A DNA stretch of 64,000 nucleotides from Mytilus galloprovincialis (taxonomy: Eukaryota; Mollusca; Bivalvia; Mytilida; Mytilidae). The notes below the pieces were generated by a model, which saw only the letters and a program-made list of their open reading frames with translations, did no database searches and was not told where the DNA came from. The stretch spans positions 95,988,416 to 96,052,415 of the forward strand of contig NC_134840.1 of the NCBI RefSeq assembly GCF_965363235.1. The letters run 5' to 3'. Positions 27,101 to 42,100 of this stretch are shown one piece after another. A program made the translations under genes and the position numbers. Within the stretch, counting starts at the first letter, position 1. Every line of letters begins with the position of its first letter.

Positions 27101-30100
27101 GAAGAAAGGAGAGTAATTCCCTGGACTTCTGCCGCCCTATCAGAGTTTCACTTGCGTTAATGTACATAACCCATGAGGACAAAACTCCGATGCCAGGGTT
27201 CGACAGTATTAACCCGATTCCCTTTGATACAATACAGGCCTAATATGAAAAAAAGAAGATGTGGTATGATTGTCAATGAGACAACTATAAACAAGAGGAG
27301 ACTTAATGACACATACAAGACTTTGACACACACCGCTGCTGGAATGTTTGGTCCTCAAATTACTTAAATTTCGTACTTTATTTGTCTTTTTAGCTCACCT
27401 GGCCCGAAGGGCCAAGTGAGCTTTTCCCATCACTTTGCGTCCGGCGTCCGTCGTCCGTCGTCGTTAGCTTTTACAAAAATCTTCTCCTCTGAAACTACTG
27501 GGCCAAATTAAACCAAACTTGGCCACAATCATCATAGGGGTATTTAGTTTAAAAAATGTGTCCGATGACCCGGCCAACCAACCAAGATGGCCGCCATGGC
27601 TAAAAATAGAACATAGGGGTAAAATGCAGTTTTTGGCTTATAACTCAAAAACAAAGCATTTAGAGCAAATCTGACATGGGGTACAATTGTTGATCAGGTC
27701 AAGATCTATCTGCCCTAAAATTTTTAGATGAATCGGATAACCCGTTGTTGGGTTGCTGCCCCTAAATTGGTAATTTTAAGGAAATTTTACTGTTTTTGGT
27801 TATTATCTTGATTATTATTATAGATAGAGATAAACTGTAAACAGCAATAATGTTCAGCAAAGTAAGATTTACAAATAAGTCAACATGACCGAAATGGTCA
27901 GTTGACCCCTTTAGGAGTTATTGCCCTTTGTAGTCAATTTTTAACCATTTTTCGTAAATCTTAGTAATCTTTTACAAAAATCTTCTCCTCTGTAATTACT
28001 TGGCCAAATTAATCCAAACTTGGCCACAATCATCATTGGGGTATCGAATTTTAAAAATGTGTGGCGTGACCCTGCCAACCAACCAAGATGGCCGCCATGG
28101 CTAAAATTAGAACATAGGGGTAACATATAGATTTTGGCTTATAACTCTAAAACCAAAGCATTTAGAGCAAATCTGATGTGGGGGTAAAATAATCTATTAG
28201 GTCAAGATCTATCTGCCCTGAAATTTTCAGACAAATCGGACAACCCGTTGTTGGGTTGCTGCCCCTGAATTAGTAATTTTAAGGACATTTTGCAGTTTTT
28301 GCTTATTATCTTGAATATTATTATAGATAGAGATAAACTGTAAACATGAATAATGTTCAGCAAAGTAAGATCTAAAAATAAGTCAACATGACCAAAATTG
28401 TCAGTTTACCCATTAAGGAGTTATTGCCCTTTATAGTCAATTTTTAACCATTTTTCTAAAATTTTAGTATTCTTTTAAAAAATCTTCTTCTCTGAAACTA
28501 CTGGGCCAAAGTTAACCAAACTTGGCCACAATCATCATTTGGGTATCTAGTTTTACAAATGTGTGGCGTGACCCTGCCAACCAACCAAGATGGCCGCCAT
28601 GGCTAAAAATAGTACATAGGGGTGAAATGTAGATTTTGGCTTATATCTCTGAAACCAAAGCATAAGAGCAAATCTGACAAAGAATAAATTTTTTATTAGG
28701 TCAAGATCTTTCTGCCCTGAATTTTTCAGACAAAACAGACAACCTGTTGTTGGGTTGCTGCCTCAGAATTAGTAATTTTAAGGAAATTTTGCAGTTTTTG
28801 GTTATTATCTTGAATATTATAATAGATAGAGATAAACTGTAAACAGCAATAATGTTCAGCAAAGTAAGATCTACAAATAAGTCAAATGACCAAAATTGTC
28901 AGTTTACCCCTTAAGGAGTTATTGCCCTTTATAGTCATTTTTTTTAACAATTTTCATAAATTTTCATAAATTTTTGTAAATTTTTAGAATATATTTTCCA
29001 CTGTAATTACTGGGCCAAGTTCATTATAGATAGAGATAATTGTAGCAAGAAAATTTCCAGTAAAGTAAGATCTACAAACACATCATTATCACCAAAACAC
29101 AATTTTGTCATGAATTTATCTGTGTCCATTGTTTAATATGCACATAGACCAAGATGAGCGACACCGGCTCTTGAGAGCCTCTAGTTTAATTGTTTTATTC
29201 GAGCGTCACTAGTGATTATTCTGTACATAGCAATGCTGGCGTAAAAACTTTAAGCCTGGTAGTTAAGATGAGATTATTGGCAATGGTAGAACGAATCATT
29301 GTAGTAAGGTTGTTGAATTAGGAAATTGTGCAAATTATTCATGTATGAATTACTTCTTTTATTTTAGTTCTACCAGTTTATTGTCGTCAGACACAATAAC
29401 CTTTTCAGGGATTGATAGTGAAACTCGTTTCTTAGAACACGTTACAGTTCAAATAGATTTCTCCTACAGTCAATATCGTGGTGTCACAGAACTAAATCTT
29501 GTTTCTCCAAGCGGAACTGAAAGTAATTTACTTCATTTCCGGTATGAAGATGCCATTAAATACAAGAGAAGAGGATCGTTAATGTGGAGATTCATGTCAG
29601 TTCATTTCTGGTGGGAAAACCCTGTTGGTACCTGGCGACTTAAAGTTGGTTCATATAAGGGAAATTCTATTGGTAAGTTAGACTCCGTCAATAAATTGTG
29701 TCTGATAATAAGATTACAGATGTGTTGATACTTATATAATAATTCATTCAAAGCTTTCATGACTTCTCACTAGGCGTTCTCACTAAAGCTTAATGCAAAG
29801 ATGCATTCGATATATCCTTGTGAGGATCAATCTGTTTCGAACTCTTCAGTTGTTCATATATTGATAATGATTATTAAAATATTGGTATCCTTTCCTTTAA
29901 AATTAATTTGAAGTGTTTAATTTCCATGTTGTATTGAAATGCACTGTTTTAAATTAATTGTTAGTTCTACAAATATCAACAATCATTTTGTTTATTCCAT
30001 ATTGATCGAGCTTTGAATAAATAAGCATTTGTACCTGCGCATAACGTACGTACACAATACAAAAAGGTGTTTGTTTTTGCATTGTTAAAACCATTTGTTG

Positions 30101-33100
30101 TAAACATAGGTTTTGGTTAATTTGTGGTGTTATTGACTTTTGAAATACTGATATTCAAAAGTTAAAAAAAATTACTCAATAATCTTATCAAAATTTAAAT
30201 ATTATAGTTATAATACATATTTTGTTTGTAGTATTGCTAGTTTCCTGGTCTATAACATTTTATGGTACATCACACAATCCAATAACACGTGAGTTTTGAC
30301 AGTCATATATAAAAACAGCCTACAATTTTTCATTCACTTTTTTTCAGCTTTTATATTCATTCGTTTAAACCTCAATTGTTGTTATCTAAATAATTTGCGA
30401 CCTGTTTTCTTGTTTGTTTGTTTGTTTGTGGGTTTTTTTATAATTTCATAACTTACAGACATACTAATATAAAGGATTATCAATGTTCTGAATAATAAAG
30501 TCAATAGTTGTATACCGCTGTTCAAAAGTCATAAATCGATTGAGAGAAAAAAAACGGGTTTCAAACTAAAATCGACGGAAACACATCAGCTATAAAGGGG
30601 TCACACCACCAATTAAAAGTCCCTATCTGTTCAACCAAATTTTGCAATTTTCACAGCTTTCTAAATATTTTACCTAAAGTTTAACTTCAAAGAAACTAGG
30701 TATATCCTGAATTGTACAGGTGTCACCTTTCTGCATGCCAATTTTCAACATACATTCAAAATCAAATAAGAAAGAAGAGAGCTCCCGAAAGGAGGTACCA
30801 CAAAAAATAACCCCTAGTTTTCTGTAAATCTTAAATTAGTATACCATGGAGCGCATTAATCCTCAATTTGAACTCCTAGACAGGTAAAATTTGGCTCAAA
30901 ATGGTCTTAATATATTTTTCTTTCAACAAAAATTTCTTTTCTGCAAATTTGTTGGTTAGTTTAGGTGAACAATGACATAAAATGCACTATTTTTTATCCG
31001 AGTAGGCCTACTTTCACATACGTTCTAAATTTGAGGGAGTAATTGGTGGTATGCCACCTAAAAGGAAAACAACGAAACAACAGAAACCCTAAAGTGCATA
31101 GAAACAAACTACTAGAAAACAACTGCCATATTCCTGACTTGGTATGTGGTACATGACATTTTAAGAACAAACATGGTTGGTTTAACCTCGTTTTGTGGCT
31201 AGCCAAACCTCGTTCTTTATGGCAATGTCAATTATACCGTTAAATGATAACATAACATGACAGGAAAATAGTACACATAAGTACAAGAACACTTAGGACA
31301 GAAAACTATATCAATGATATTAAATTCATTTCGGCATGTTTACCACAGAATAAAAACGAATACCGAAAAATCAGTTTAGTACAGTACACACAAAACAACA
31401 TAATAGAATTACTAACTGTGTGTCACAGTGCCACAAAAAGTGACGTCACAGATAAACTTAAAAAAATTGTATATCAATGGATATTTATAAAAAAAAAAAG
31501 AAAATGTTGTATGATTGCCAATGAGACAACTATTTAAATTTGTTATTATGTCATTTAATATATTTTATAACAATTACAAGAATACAATTGTAATTCTATA
31601 GAATTGTGTTAGTAGTTGTGCAACTTATTACACTATCTTACTATGTTGGCCTTACTGAACTAGGCAAAAAATAGATTAATTATTATTTCAATTTCTTTCT
31701 CTTTTCAAAACATATATCTTGAATCAACAGAAGAGCGAACAACAGTTCCAACAAAACAGTCGAAAAATACAAGCGATCTAATGTTTTTTTCGACAACAAC
31801 CCCCTCAGCATCAATATCCACATCATTCACAGAACCGACATCAACAAGCAAAGCAGCACAGTTTGTAACAGTCACAACGTCAGATAAACTTTCGACAGAA
31901 ACAGCAACAATCTCTGATTGGACAACATTATCTACTAAGCCTACAACGCCATCAAGAGGAAGTGACTTATCCTTTTTAAGTAAGTAATAGTTGGTTGTTT
32001 GAATATACTTAACAACTTAAAATCAAACAAAACTTAGTCTCTATTGTTTGAGGTCGAGAGTATAAATGAAGGCAACATTAGTATACTGCTGTTCACGCTG
32101 AGTAAAATGATTGTTTTATTTATAAAATGTGACATACAAAGTCTTAGTCAAATCTAAAACGTTCGGTTTCCAATGCTTTCAAACAATTAATTAACAAAAA
32201 TACCGATCGCAAAAGAAAATTCAAGTCTTTTATCGAATGGCAAAACTGAAATCTGAAAACTTTTGCCATATTCCTGTAAGACAGTTTCATTAAATTCCAT
32301 TGTATTGATAACACTGTACGAACAGAAAATATAACACAATATCGAAATGAAAAATATGAGGTACAGCAGTCAACATTGTGTTACAATATTTAACACTATA
32401 AAAAACGAATATGCCAACAAAAAAATACAAAAAAGCATATCGATAAAATACATTAGACGTTACGCACAATGTTGGTGACGTTTTCAGATTTCACGTACCC
32501 GACACTAAAAATTGGCCTTAAACAAGAAAAATATAGGAAAGATCAAGTGTTATTTTGTGTAAAAAACATTTAAAGCACTTCACAATTTAAGTTACAGATA
32601 GCTTATCGGTTTTTATTCAGTTTTGTCAATCTGTTTACCTAATACTAACAAGAAAAATCTTGTATTTTTAGTGTAGACAGGTAACATCGTAATGTTATTC
32701 TTCGAGTATTCCTTTTTTTTCGGGTACTTAAAGGTATATAAAATATAATATTGCTAACGTAAGGGTACCCAAATTGCACCTATTTAGAAAAAAAAAGCAA
32801 CGGAAACCTTACAAGATTTCCTAGAGACAAAACAATTTGTATTTTTATGATTGGATACTTTGCACGTCTTTCAACATAGGTAAACATATTTAGATATACA
32901 CAAAACGTTCACAGTCTTTATCAACAGATGGACTGTTTACTGAAAACGCAAAATGTACGAAAACGTCACCATGCGACGTCATCAAAACGTCATCTTTTTA
33001 AAATTAACAAATACAATATATTATAAGTATCCATTTCGTAAAATATGAAGAGTAAGCATGGACTAATATCCAGTTGTTCAAAATATTTGAAAAAATTAAA

Positions 33101-36100
33101 CAAAAGCTCGGTTATTAGACTTTTGACGATGTGAATTTAAGCATGGATGCAATTTGGGTACTCCTCATTACAGAATCATTGATAGTTTGGAGGTTGATTC
33201 AAACCCATTTTTTTACGACTCAATCATGGATTAAAAATCAAGTTGGTGTACCTATACAATAAAGAAGGATAGGGCTACAAAATAAACCCAGTATGGACAT
33301 TTTTTTCTTGATCATTAAACAACGTAGGTGAAAAATCTGTCAAAATAGGTGCAATTTGGGTACCGTCACGTTACACCATCGTTATGCGTTAGGGCTTTGG
33401 GGTGACATGTGTCTAAAACGTAAATAACGCAATTTTTGGACCGAGTAAGCCTTGAAAGAAGTCATTTTTGACTGTAGACACCAAGGAAAAATATCACTCC
33501 CTTACGGCACAACAGTTTAAAATGCATTTATAGCGAGAAGATTATATTCTCAAATTTATGATAGCGCATATCCTTTTGTAAAACAAGTTTGGAACATTCT
33601 ATGAAAGCAAAGAAATCCAATGTAAATGAGCGAATCCCGCGAAAACTTCGACATCATTACCAAAAACCTAGTCTAAAGAACACTGTCACAACAACGTTTT
33701 TTAAAAAAACTTGTTCTGTAGAGAAATTATCAACATTGATTAAAAATGTGTAAAACTTTTCAACTAGTCATAAAATGTAACATGCCTCCTTATCTATTAC
33801 ATCTGAACGTCATTTATTCGGACAGTAATCTCATTTATAGCATTAAACAAAAAATGTTTAGTATATGAACCTCAAAGGTCTCCCGTCAGAAAAAAAAAAT
33901 AACCAACGTTTTACGTTAGAAATTCCGGTATTGGGTATAGAAAACACCGAAAAATAATGTGTTTTGCATTTTAGAGAGGAGAAATGAAGCCAGCATGATA
34001 AATTCCAAATATAAAAGAAAATATTCGATGCTTTAAATAATATTTTCATCGATTAGTATCAAATATCGATGCATTGAAAGGGTGTCTACCAAAATGTCAC
34101 AATGAAAGCGTTTTCATTTTTTCATAGAACTATTAAGGACAAGTTGTTACTAATCTTAAAAAAAGAATAAAAACAACATTCGTCTTTCGAAAAACATCAC
34201 TATAAAGTCAAATTCCTTTGCAAAAGGAACATGTTGATGAGTATAAAGTAAAGAGAAATATAAAAATCATCAAAATGAAGCGGTCGCATGGTGGTCTACC
34301 AATATGTCACAGCATCGCTAATTTGACGTTTTTGACGTTCACTTGTAAGGCGACAAATGTTTGCGTTAATGTGTTTTTGTAACGTATTTATTTTACCAAG
34401 AGAATATATTATAAAATATGAATTTATAATTTATATTTGATTTCACCTCGTTGAAATGCGTTTCTCTTTTTAATATACCATATAATATTTCAATAAAATC
34501 TGATTTGAGTACCTTTTAATGAGACAGCAACTCTTATAACATTTTTGATTTGCGCGTCACTGATGGGTCTTTTTTAGACGAAACGCGCGTCTGGCGTATG
34601 TATTAAATTTTATTCCTGGTATCTATGATGAGTTTATTTATTAACATATCTACACAACTTTCCGGAGACCAAAGAGGAAATTTAAATATTACTTGAATAA
34701 TATTCGTATCAATTAGAATATTGATCGTTTTAGGAATTTACGCAAACTTCGGCACAACAGCAATGAATCAAATTCGGCGATTTTTTATATATATATATAT
34801 ATCTGCAACTGTTGTGAATTAGTTATAGTTTCAGTTTAGTACTTTATACTCTTTTATTTGCTTAACGTTTTACCGCCATTTTACGTAACAATAGGCCCGC
34901 AACGTCGTCACTTGCCGACGTTCTGTTGTATATTCTTAGACTTTATAACGAAACATTGAAGACGCTTTTGTGTTTACTCGCCTTTATTATCGATACGTCC
35001 AAAACATTGGTGCCGTGACAAAAACAGAAGAATACAAAAGATGAGTACCGCGAAGATGAAGACCAGACGAGCTGGACATCGGGGAGTTCTTACAAAGTTA
35101 CTGAAGAAAGTGGAACCGAGTTCCGAGGAACTTTTGCAGGAATATGACGTTAGTGAACTTTCAACCATTCGAGAACTTATTGTGAAGAAGCAGGAAACGA
35201 TCGATCAACTGAACGAGAAGATTGTGGAGGAACTATCGGAAGAGGAAGTGAGCGAAGAAATAGAGGAGGCCGACAGATACACATATGACATAGAAATGAG
35301 TGTAACTAAACTTTCAAAAATTATTAAGGAGTCGGAAATCACAGACAACTGGTGTTGATTTCGCTGGACAACTATTCGTTAAAGATAATGGACTTGTTAC
35401 AAAATCGTATATTTGCCTATTCACATGTGCTTGTATTCGTGCCGTTCACCTAGAACTTGTTACAGATATGACAATCGAATCATTCAAATTAGCTTTTAGA
35501 CGATTCGTTAGTAGGAGAGGAATTCCCAGTACTGTGTATTCCGACAATGCACTAACTTTTGTTTCCGCTTCACATGATATTCCGAAGGAAATGAACATTC
35601 AAATCAATTGGAAATTTATTCCGAAAGCAGCACCGTGGTACGGTGGATGGTGGGAAAGACTAGTTGGAATTACGAAAACGACATTAAAAAAAGTGCTCGG
35701 GAAATCGCAAGTAAATTCGGATGTATTACGAACAACTTTGATAGAAATTGAACGTGTAATCAACGATCGTCCGATTACATATGTGTCGTCCGACATCCGA
35801 GATCCAGAGCCGCTAACGCCCTCACATCTACTGCAGGGAAGAAGATTATCGCAAGAGAACAATTCTGATTCAGAGGTCCATTATTCAAATTTTGAATTTA
35901 CAGAAGCAAACAACGTTTTAATCATAAAGTAACTTTGATTGAACACTTTGCAAAACGATGGAGAATGGAATACCTCACCGGATTTAGAGAATTTCATCGC
36001 GTCGCTGGAGACCAAAGCGCACATGTGAAAATCGGTTCCGTCGTACAAATCATGGACAATTCACCGAGAATGATGTGGAAACTAGCAGTTATAGAAGATT

Positions 36101-39100
36101 TGATCACCGCGAAAGATGGAGTAGTGAGAGCAGTCAAACTGCGTACATCAAATGGACTGATTACAACAAGACCAATTGTGAAACTGGTGCCATTAGAAAT
36201 ATGAACTGTAATTGTTAAAAGTGTTTTTTCAATACCCTTTTTATGAACAAAACATGAACAGTAATTGCATTTTGCGGCCCCCAGAATGTTGTGAATTAGT
36301 TATAGTTTCAGTTTAGTATTTTATACTCTTTTATTTGCTTAACGTTTTACCGCCATTTTACGTAACAATAGGCCCGCAACGTCGTCACGTGCCGACGTTC
36401 TGTTGTATATTCTTAGACTCTAGTAAAGCATACGAAACATTGAAGACGCTTTTGTGTTTACTCGCCTTTATTATTGATACGTCCAAAACAGCAACAACTG
36501 ACATTTAAATTACATAAAAAAAAATCATCATAATTGATACCTTCATTCCATACGTTGCCATATATTTTATTTCACGTTAAACATATATTTATCGTCTTAC
36601 GGTACATACCCAGTAAACATTGGTAAAGTCTTTTTGCTCATTATGTTGGTTTTTTTTTTAAATCAAACAGCAATATTTTACGAGTTGAACGAATAAACAA
36701 ATTATGTGAGACTACACCAAACTCTGTCCCAACTTGCCTGACAATTGTCTCATTATCGATCTAAGTAACTACAAAGGAGACTTACATTAACCCTCTTGCT
36801 GCCGACCGTTTTTCAAGGTTGCATTTGATACGCCAGGAAATACGGGAAAATGGCAAAAATTAAACCTTTGTTTTACATCGTTTGCTCTTTATTTAAAACT
36901 CAAAAACCTATGCAGTTGGAAAGCAAGTCCTTGGAAACTTCTGTTGTCGTCAAGTTTTATCATCAACAATAGCAGGGGGAATTAATTAGGTGGCGCTACA
37001 GTCGTCCGTAACGTCAAAAAGTCCGCCAAACCAATCGGCTAAAAAATTGACGTTTAAAGTATTTTTTGCAACTTGTCATGCTTTTATTACAATTAAATTT
37101 TAAAATTTGTAGGTTTTGTGACCAATATAATTTCTTTACGACATACAAACATTACAAAAAATAGCTTGTTATTGCTATTCCTTTATCCTGTCCGTTCTAA
37201 AAAAAAATAGCCATCTTTTTTGTTCGCCAAAAAAATTGATTTTTCCTAATTTGACGTTTGCGTATCCAAATACAGAAAAGAACGGTTATCATCTTAAATG
37301 AAACCGGGAAACCTATTTCAAATTTATACACTGTTTTGAAGCCATCATTTTTTACTTTTATACATCAATTTTAGTGACCACCAGCCATGTCAATTTTTAT
37401 CTGGTTTTAGATACGTTTCTACTTCAAAACAGTAAAGTTTAGCTTCTTTTCATTGTACCTGTTTCAAAGTGCTCTAAAATACTGATTTTATTAAAGACAT
37501 GAGTGAAATTTTGATTAAAAGTTGTGGATTTTCACAATTCCATACGACACTTGTATTTTAAAGTAACTAAAACCCCTTTTGATCCCCTACACAAATTGAC
37601 GGTGACATTGTTTTCTTTTTTCAACATACGTCATGTAACGTTTATAACAAAATATGTGCCAGGGTCATGTGCATAGTAAAAAATTACACATTGGAAAAGT
37701 GAAACAACAAACAAAGATCTTCTATATTGCGTTTAAAGCTAAACGTCTTGGAAAATTCGGACAGATCTGACAAATTATTGATAGCCTACTGTATGGATGG
37801 ACAAAAGCACAAAAATAGCAATAGAAAATGCATTGCAAAGAAAATTCTGTAGGAAAAAAACACATGAAAAAGAAAATGAAGGTCAGTTAATAAAATCTTG
37901 CTTATATTATTATCTCTTTACTTAGTTAGCTATATTTCCATTCTCAATTTTATAGAAATAAGAGCAAAAACTAGCTTATCAAGCCAAGTCAGCGAAACAA
38001 GAAGTTTATTCATAGAGATGTGTTTTTACAAAATTGAATTTATTCAAATGGCAAATTCTTGTCAAATTTAAGCATCTTTGATCATTATTGAAGTAAAATG
38101 CACAAAATTTGTCCCACCAGTTTCATTTTATTTCCTATTACTAGTATTCAGGTAAAGTATATATACAATACTTTGTTTATAAATATGTAATTATTTAAAG
38201 AAGCTGATACAGCAACCTGTTCAAGAGAACAAGCCCCATTTTTTCCAAAAAGTTTACTTTTATAATCTACAAAATACCCTGAGAAATAAGACAAAGGGCT
38301 ACTGTTCAAGCTAATCTAATAGTTTAATTTTACAATAAAAATGATTCTGAAATTCAAAATTGTGTCACTTTCACTTATAATTTAAAGCATATTTTTTTAC
38401 AGAATTTCTGTCAATATTTTTGGTATAAAACTTATAAATCCCTTTTTTATATTTTACTGTTCAACTAAGAAACATAGGCTTGAGTTTAAAGGCTCTCTTA
38501 ATTTGAAGAAATTTGTTGTGACTCTTGGTCACACTAGTGACTTTATAGAATATAAAATATATATGATCAGTACTATTTATTTAATAATTATATCAATTTT
38601 CAGAAAGATTATTGAAATTATATAAACTATGTTTTATTGCATTAAATATAATCAGAAGTGTTTAAAAAAATTCTGCTAGGAATGATCCCTCATATAAAAA
38701 TTACATGTAGTATATTTCATCCGCCAGATCTAATTTCTTTCAATATAGCTAGGTTTTTAATTTTACATGTAGGTGTCATTATCCACATTTCTGAATTGTT
38801 TTTTTTTTACTGTAGTAATATTTTGTCTTTTAATATTTACATTTAGTCCTTCTCTGAAAAAAAGGGGGAAGTATCTCTTCTTTATATTATCATAACATAG
38901 TTATAAATCGAGTTTCGTTTATTTTCTTTCTAATTTTTGTAAAGTAAACTCCTTTTTTAATTTTTATGCATTTTGCTGGGTTTCTATTTTTGACTGGTGA
39001 TATTAAGGGGAGATAACCACTTGCACAAATCGGCATAAAAACCACCGCTTCGGTTTGAAATCAATTTGACGTTTGCGTATCCAACATTCTATTGCCGAGA

Positions 39101-42100
39101 TATTCATATCGAGTGTTTGTCTTAATGAGATGCTTTATTAAATTTAAATTCAGCCCATCATTTTTAGTTTCCTCGTAAATATTTAGATTTTTCGTTCAGG
39201 AGACTTGACAATTTTCACCCAAACTCCAAGTTTGCAGATAAAATAAAGAATAAAGGACTTTGATTTGATGTGTGAGTTTTGACGAGAATAAACTATGGAT
39301 ACTCAAGATTAGTTAGGTCAATAAGTTTTTATTACGACAATAGTATTCAGTGAGTTAAAATGAGGTTTGTCTCATCCGTTTTTTTACTGAATTTTCACGG
39401 TCACGTGACTCTATTGTTGCTGATAAACTTGGGGTCAAACCGTGACCTGCTTTCCAACTGTATGTAAGCTATTTCATAAACATTTCATCTTCTATATTTT
39501 GTTATTTTTTATATCCCAAAGTCGTTGAATGAGTTACGTCATTGAATTAATGAACGTCATAATATCTATATATTGTAGTAGATTGCGTGCTTTTTTTGAC
39601 GTTATCTTGTGTAATCCGACGTCTGTTGCTCTAACGTAATCCTATTAGTATATTGAGTTTCTTTCTCAGATAAATATAAGAACAAGAACACATTTTTTCG
39701 CTGATATAGTATATATAATATTTGTTTTAGAAATACAGATATTTTTTTAGTATGGGAGAAATGTATAATTTGTAATAAATCTGTCTCATTTGCCGTAATA
39801 ATTAATACCAATCAATAAATGATACAAAAAGAAAACAAATTGTTATTATTTTTCATTTATTTATTCCTCGTTAATACCCCGTCGATGGGTTGCAAAATTT
39901 TGACATTTATGATAAATGCGGAAACAATATCCCAGACACAGTCCCACGTTACAATCCGGGCACCATGTACGGACACGTGACCTCTTTTCGTTCCTTCCTC
40001 CGAGTGTCTGTCTGGAACACACATGACATGGACGCCGTGATTTTCCTACAATAAATGAGGTTATCATTTTTTTAATTCAGTTATATATAAATAAAATGAT
40101 ACAATATAATCTATAATTTCTTTTGTAAATGAACAATAATATTGAGGCACTGTACATATAAATTAAGGCGTTTTTATCTTATTCTAAATCAATACTTTCT
40201 TTTTTAGATATCACTTCATCTGTTTATTTATTTGGCCTTTGTAAATAAGGGACAGGCCAGTTTAAAACTATAGATACTTATTTTTATCTATTTTAGTTCT
40301 ACTAAAATCTATGTATGATCATAACTACCTGGCAAATTTTCAATGAAGTGTCTTTCAACAAGTCGTCGACTTCCATTGCATGGCCCTCGCGGAATATTCC
40401 TGTCAACTCTTAAATCTCCATTCAACTGGTGATAAATTTGGGAATGGAATTCCATCCTTGTCATCTTAGGGAGTAGTCGTCTGTTCCTCTGATACAATAC
40501 ATATGCATTTCCTATGAAATTAAAAAGAAAAGATGAACGAACAATTACTTCCCGGAGAAATGAAAACTTACTTTTTTTCGAAACGTTTTTTTATCAATTT
40601 TTCTTTTTTTTTTGTATACATAGATAAAATAAGTTTAAAACGTTAAATTGAAATGATTACAACTAAATTCATAACCTCATCAAACTTCAATTAACTTTAT
40701 AGCTGTTAGATTTATTGATGTATAGATGCTGACGACCGAAAACCAAAGAAAATTAAAATAAACAAACGATGTCTGCATAAAAACGACTGGAGGAACTAAT
40801 AACTACGCGTACTTAAAAACATATTGCTAAATGGCACACCTACCTACTACTCTTAATATCATGTTTACCAACAACTTTTTCCACAGTTTCACAGATCTAA
40901 AGTCAGGGTCATACACTTGAATATGTTGGTCAGCAAGGTCAACACCACCCATTTTTCTGTTGTATATATCTACAACTTTTGGAACATGTCTCTCCACACC
41001 TCTGCTGTTTTCGGTTCTTTTTAAACTGCTGAAAACGGAATGGTGTTACTGATCTTGAAATGAGTATTTTTGGTAACATTTTTATTCTAAAGTATTTATA
41101 TAATTAACTTATCTGAATGAATAACTGATTAATGGTTTGAAACATATTTGTTATGTTATGTATATATATACGAAATTACCTTTTTCTCACATTGTATACT
41201 TGTTAATTTAACCTACATTCATGACCTAATTGATTAATTTTAGGTAGCTGAAAATATTTCGATGACAGAAGAAAGTTTTGTTTTGTTTACTATGTTGACG
41301 GAATACCTGTGAATTTGTTGACGGAGGACCTAATGTGTTGACAGAAAGCCTGTTAATTTTTTGACGGAAGGCTGTTAATTTATTGACGGAATTGACCCAA
41401 TTCAATGAACATGCGTGTTAACTGGCATACATACATATCAAAAATTTGTATTGTGTACATGAATTCAGAAGAAAATATGTTACCTAGGTCCTTCAAATGT
41501 TGATAAGAATGTGACTTCCTTCCTGTCTCCGTACTTCATGGCCATTATGGGTCCTTGTTGTCTTGCTACTCTTTCCCCTTTTGCAACTCTAGTTGTCTTA
41601 AAAGATCTAGGCATCCCTTTTCTGTGCACCCGGACAGTACCTGTGTTGTAAATATTGTGTGTATACAGATCCCGGCATAAAGTAGGACTGGTAAATGCGT
41701 TGTCTAGTACAAGATGATGGTTTTTACCGCGATGTTTGGAGGATAGGTCTGTGACTACAGTATATCCTAAACCATGTACAGCTCTGCGAACTCTTGCTTG
41801 TTTACCTGCAATGAGTTTAAAAATTAGCGATACAGCATATTATTCATACAAAAATGGTTACTTCTACAAAAAAAATCTTTAAATACATAAACATTGGATT
41901 AAAATATGAATGGCCGCAATGACAAGTGACACAAGCTGACATATTAAGTCATTAATTTTTAACATAATGTTTTGCAACTATTCGCTCAGAAACATTATAA
42001 TTTAAGTTAGCACATAACTTATTTATGTGAGTAATTATAATTAAAGTCAAATTTACCAGACATTAATATACATGTATCTGTGGTTTAATTTAATATCTAG

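Larger units (their letters stand above)
34810..36490 (+). mobile_element. BEL/Pao-like LTR retrotransposon, internally deleted
   Basis: The LTRs are 34810-35006 (197 bp) and 36287-36490 (204 bp), nearly identical, both TGTTGTGAATTAG...CCAAAACA; the right one has a small insertion. The 5-bp target duplication GCAAC is at 34805-34809 and 36491-36495. A primer-binding-site-like TTGGTGCCGTGACA follows the left LTR, and a purine tract with GCGGCCCCCAGAA precedes the right one. Inside are only a gag start and the end of pol; protease, reverse transcriptase and RNase H are missing. The element is defective and sits in intron 14 of gene 1. Confidence 0.9.

Noticed and set aside
27180..27240. tRNA-like B box (GGTTCGACAGTATT)
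   Set aside because: No matching A box, acceptor stem or cloverleaf could be drawn.
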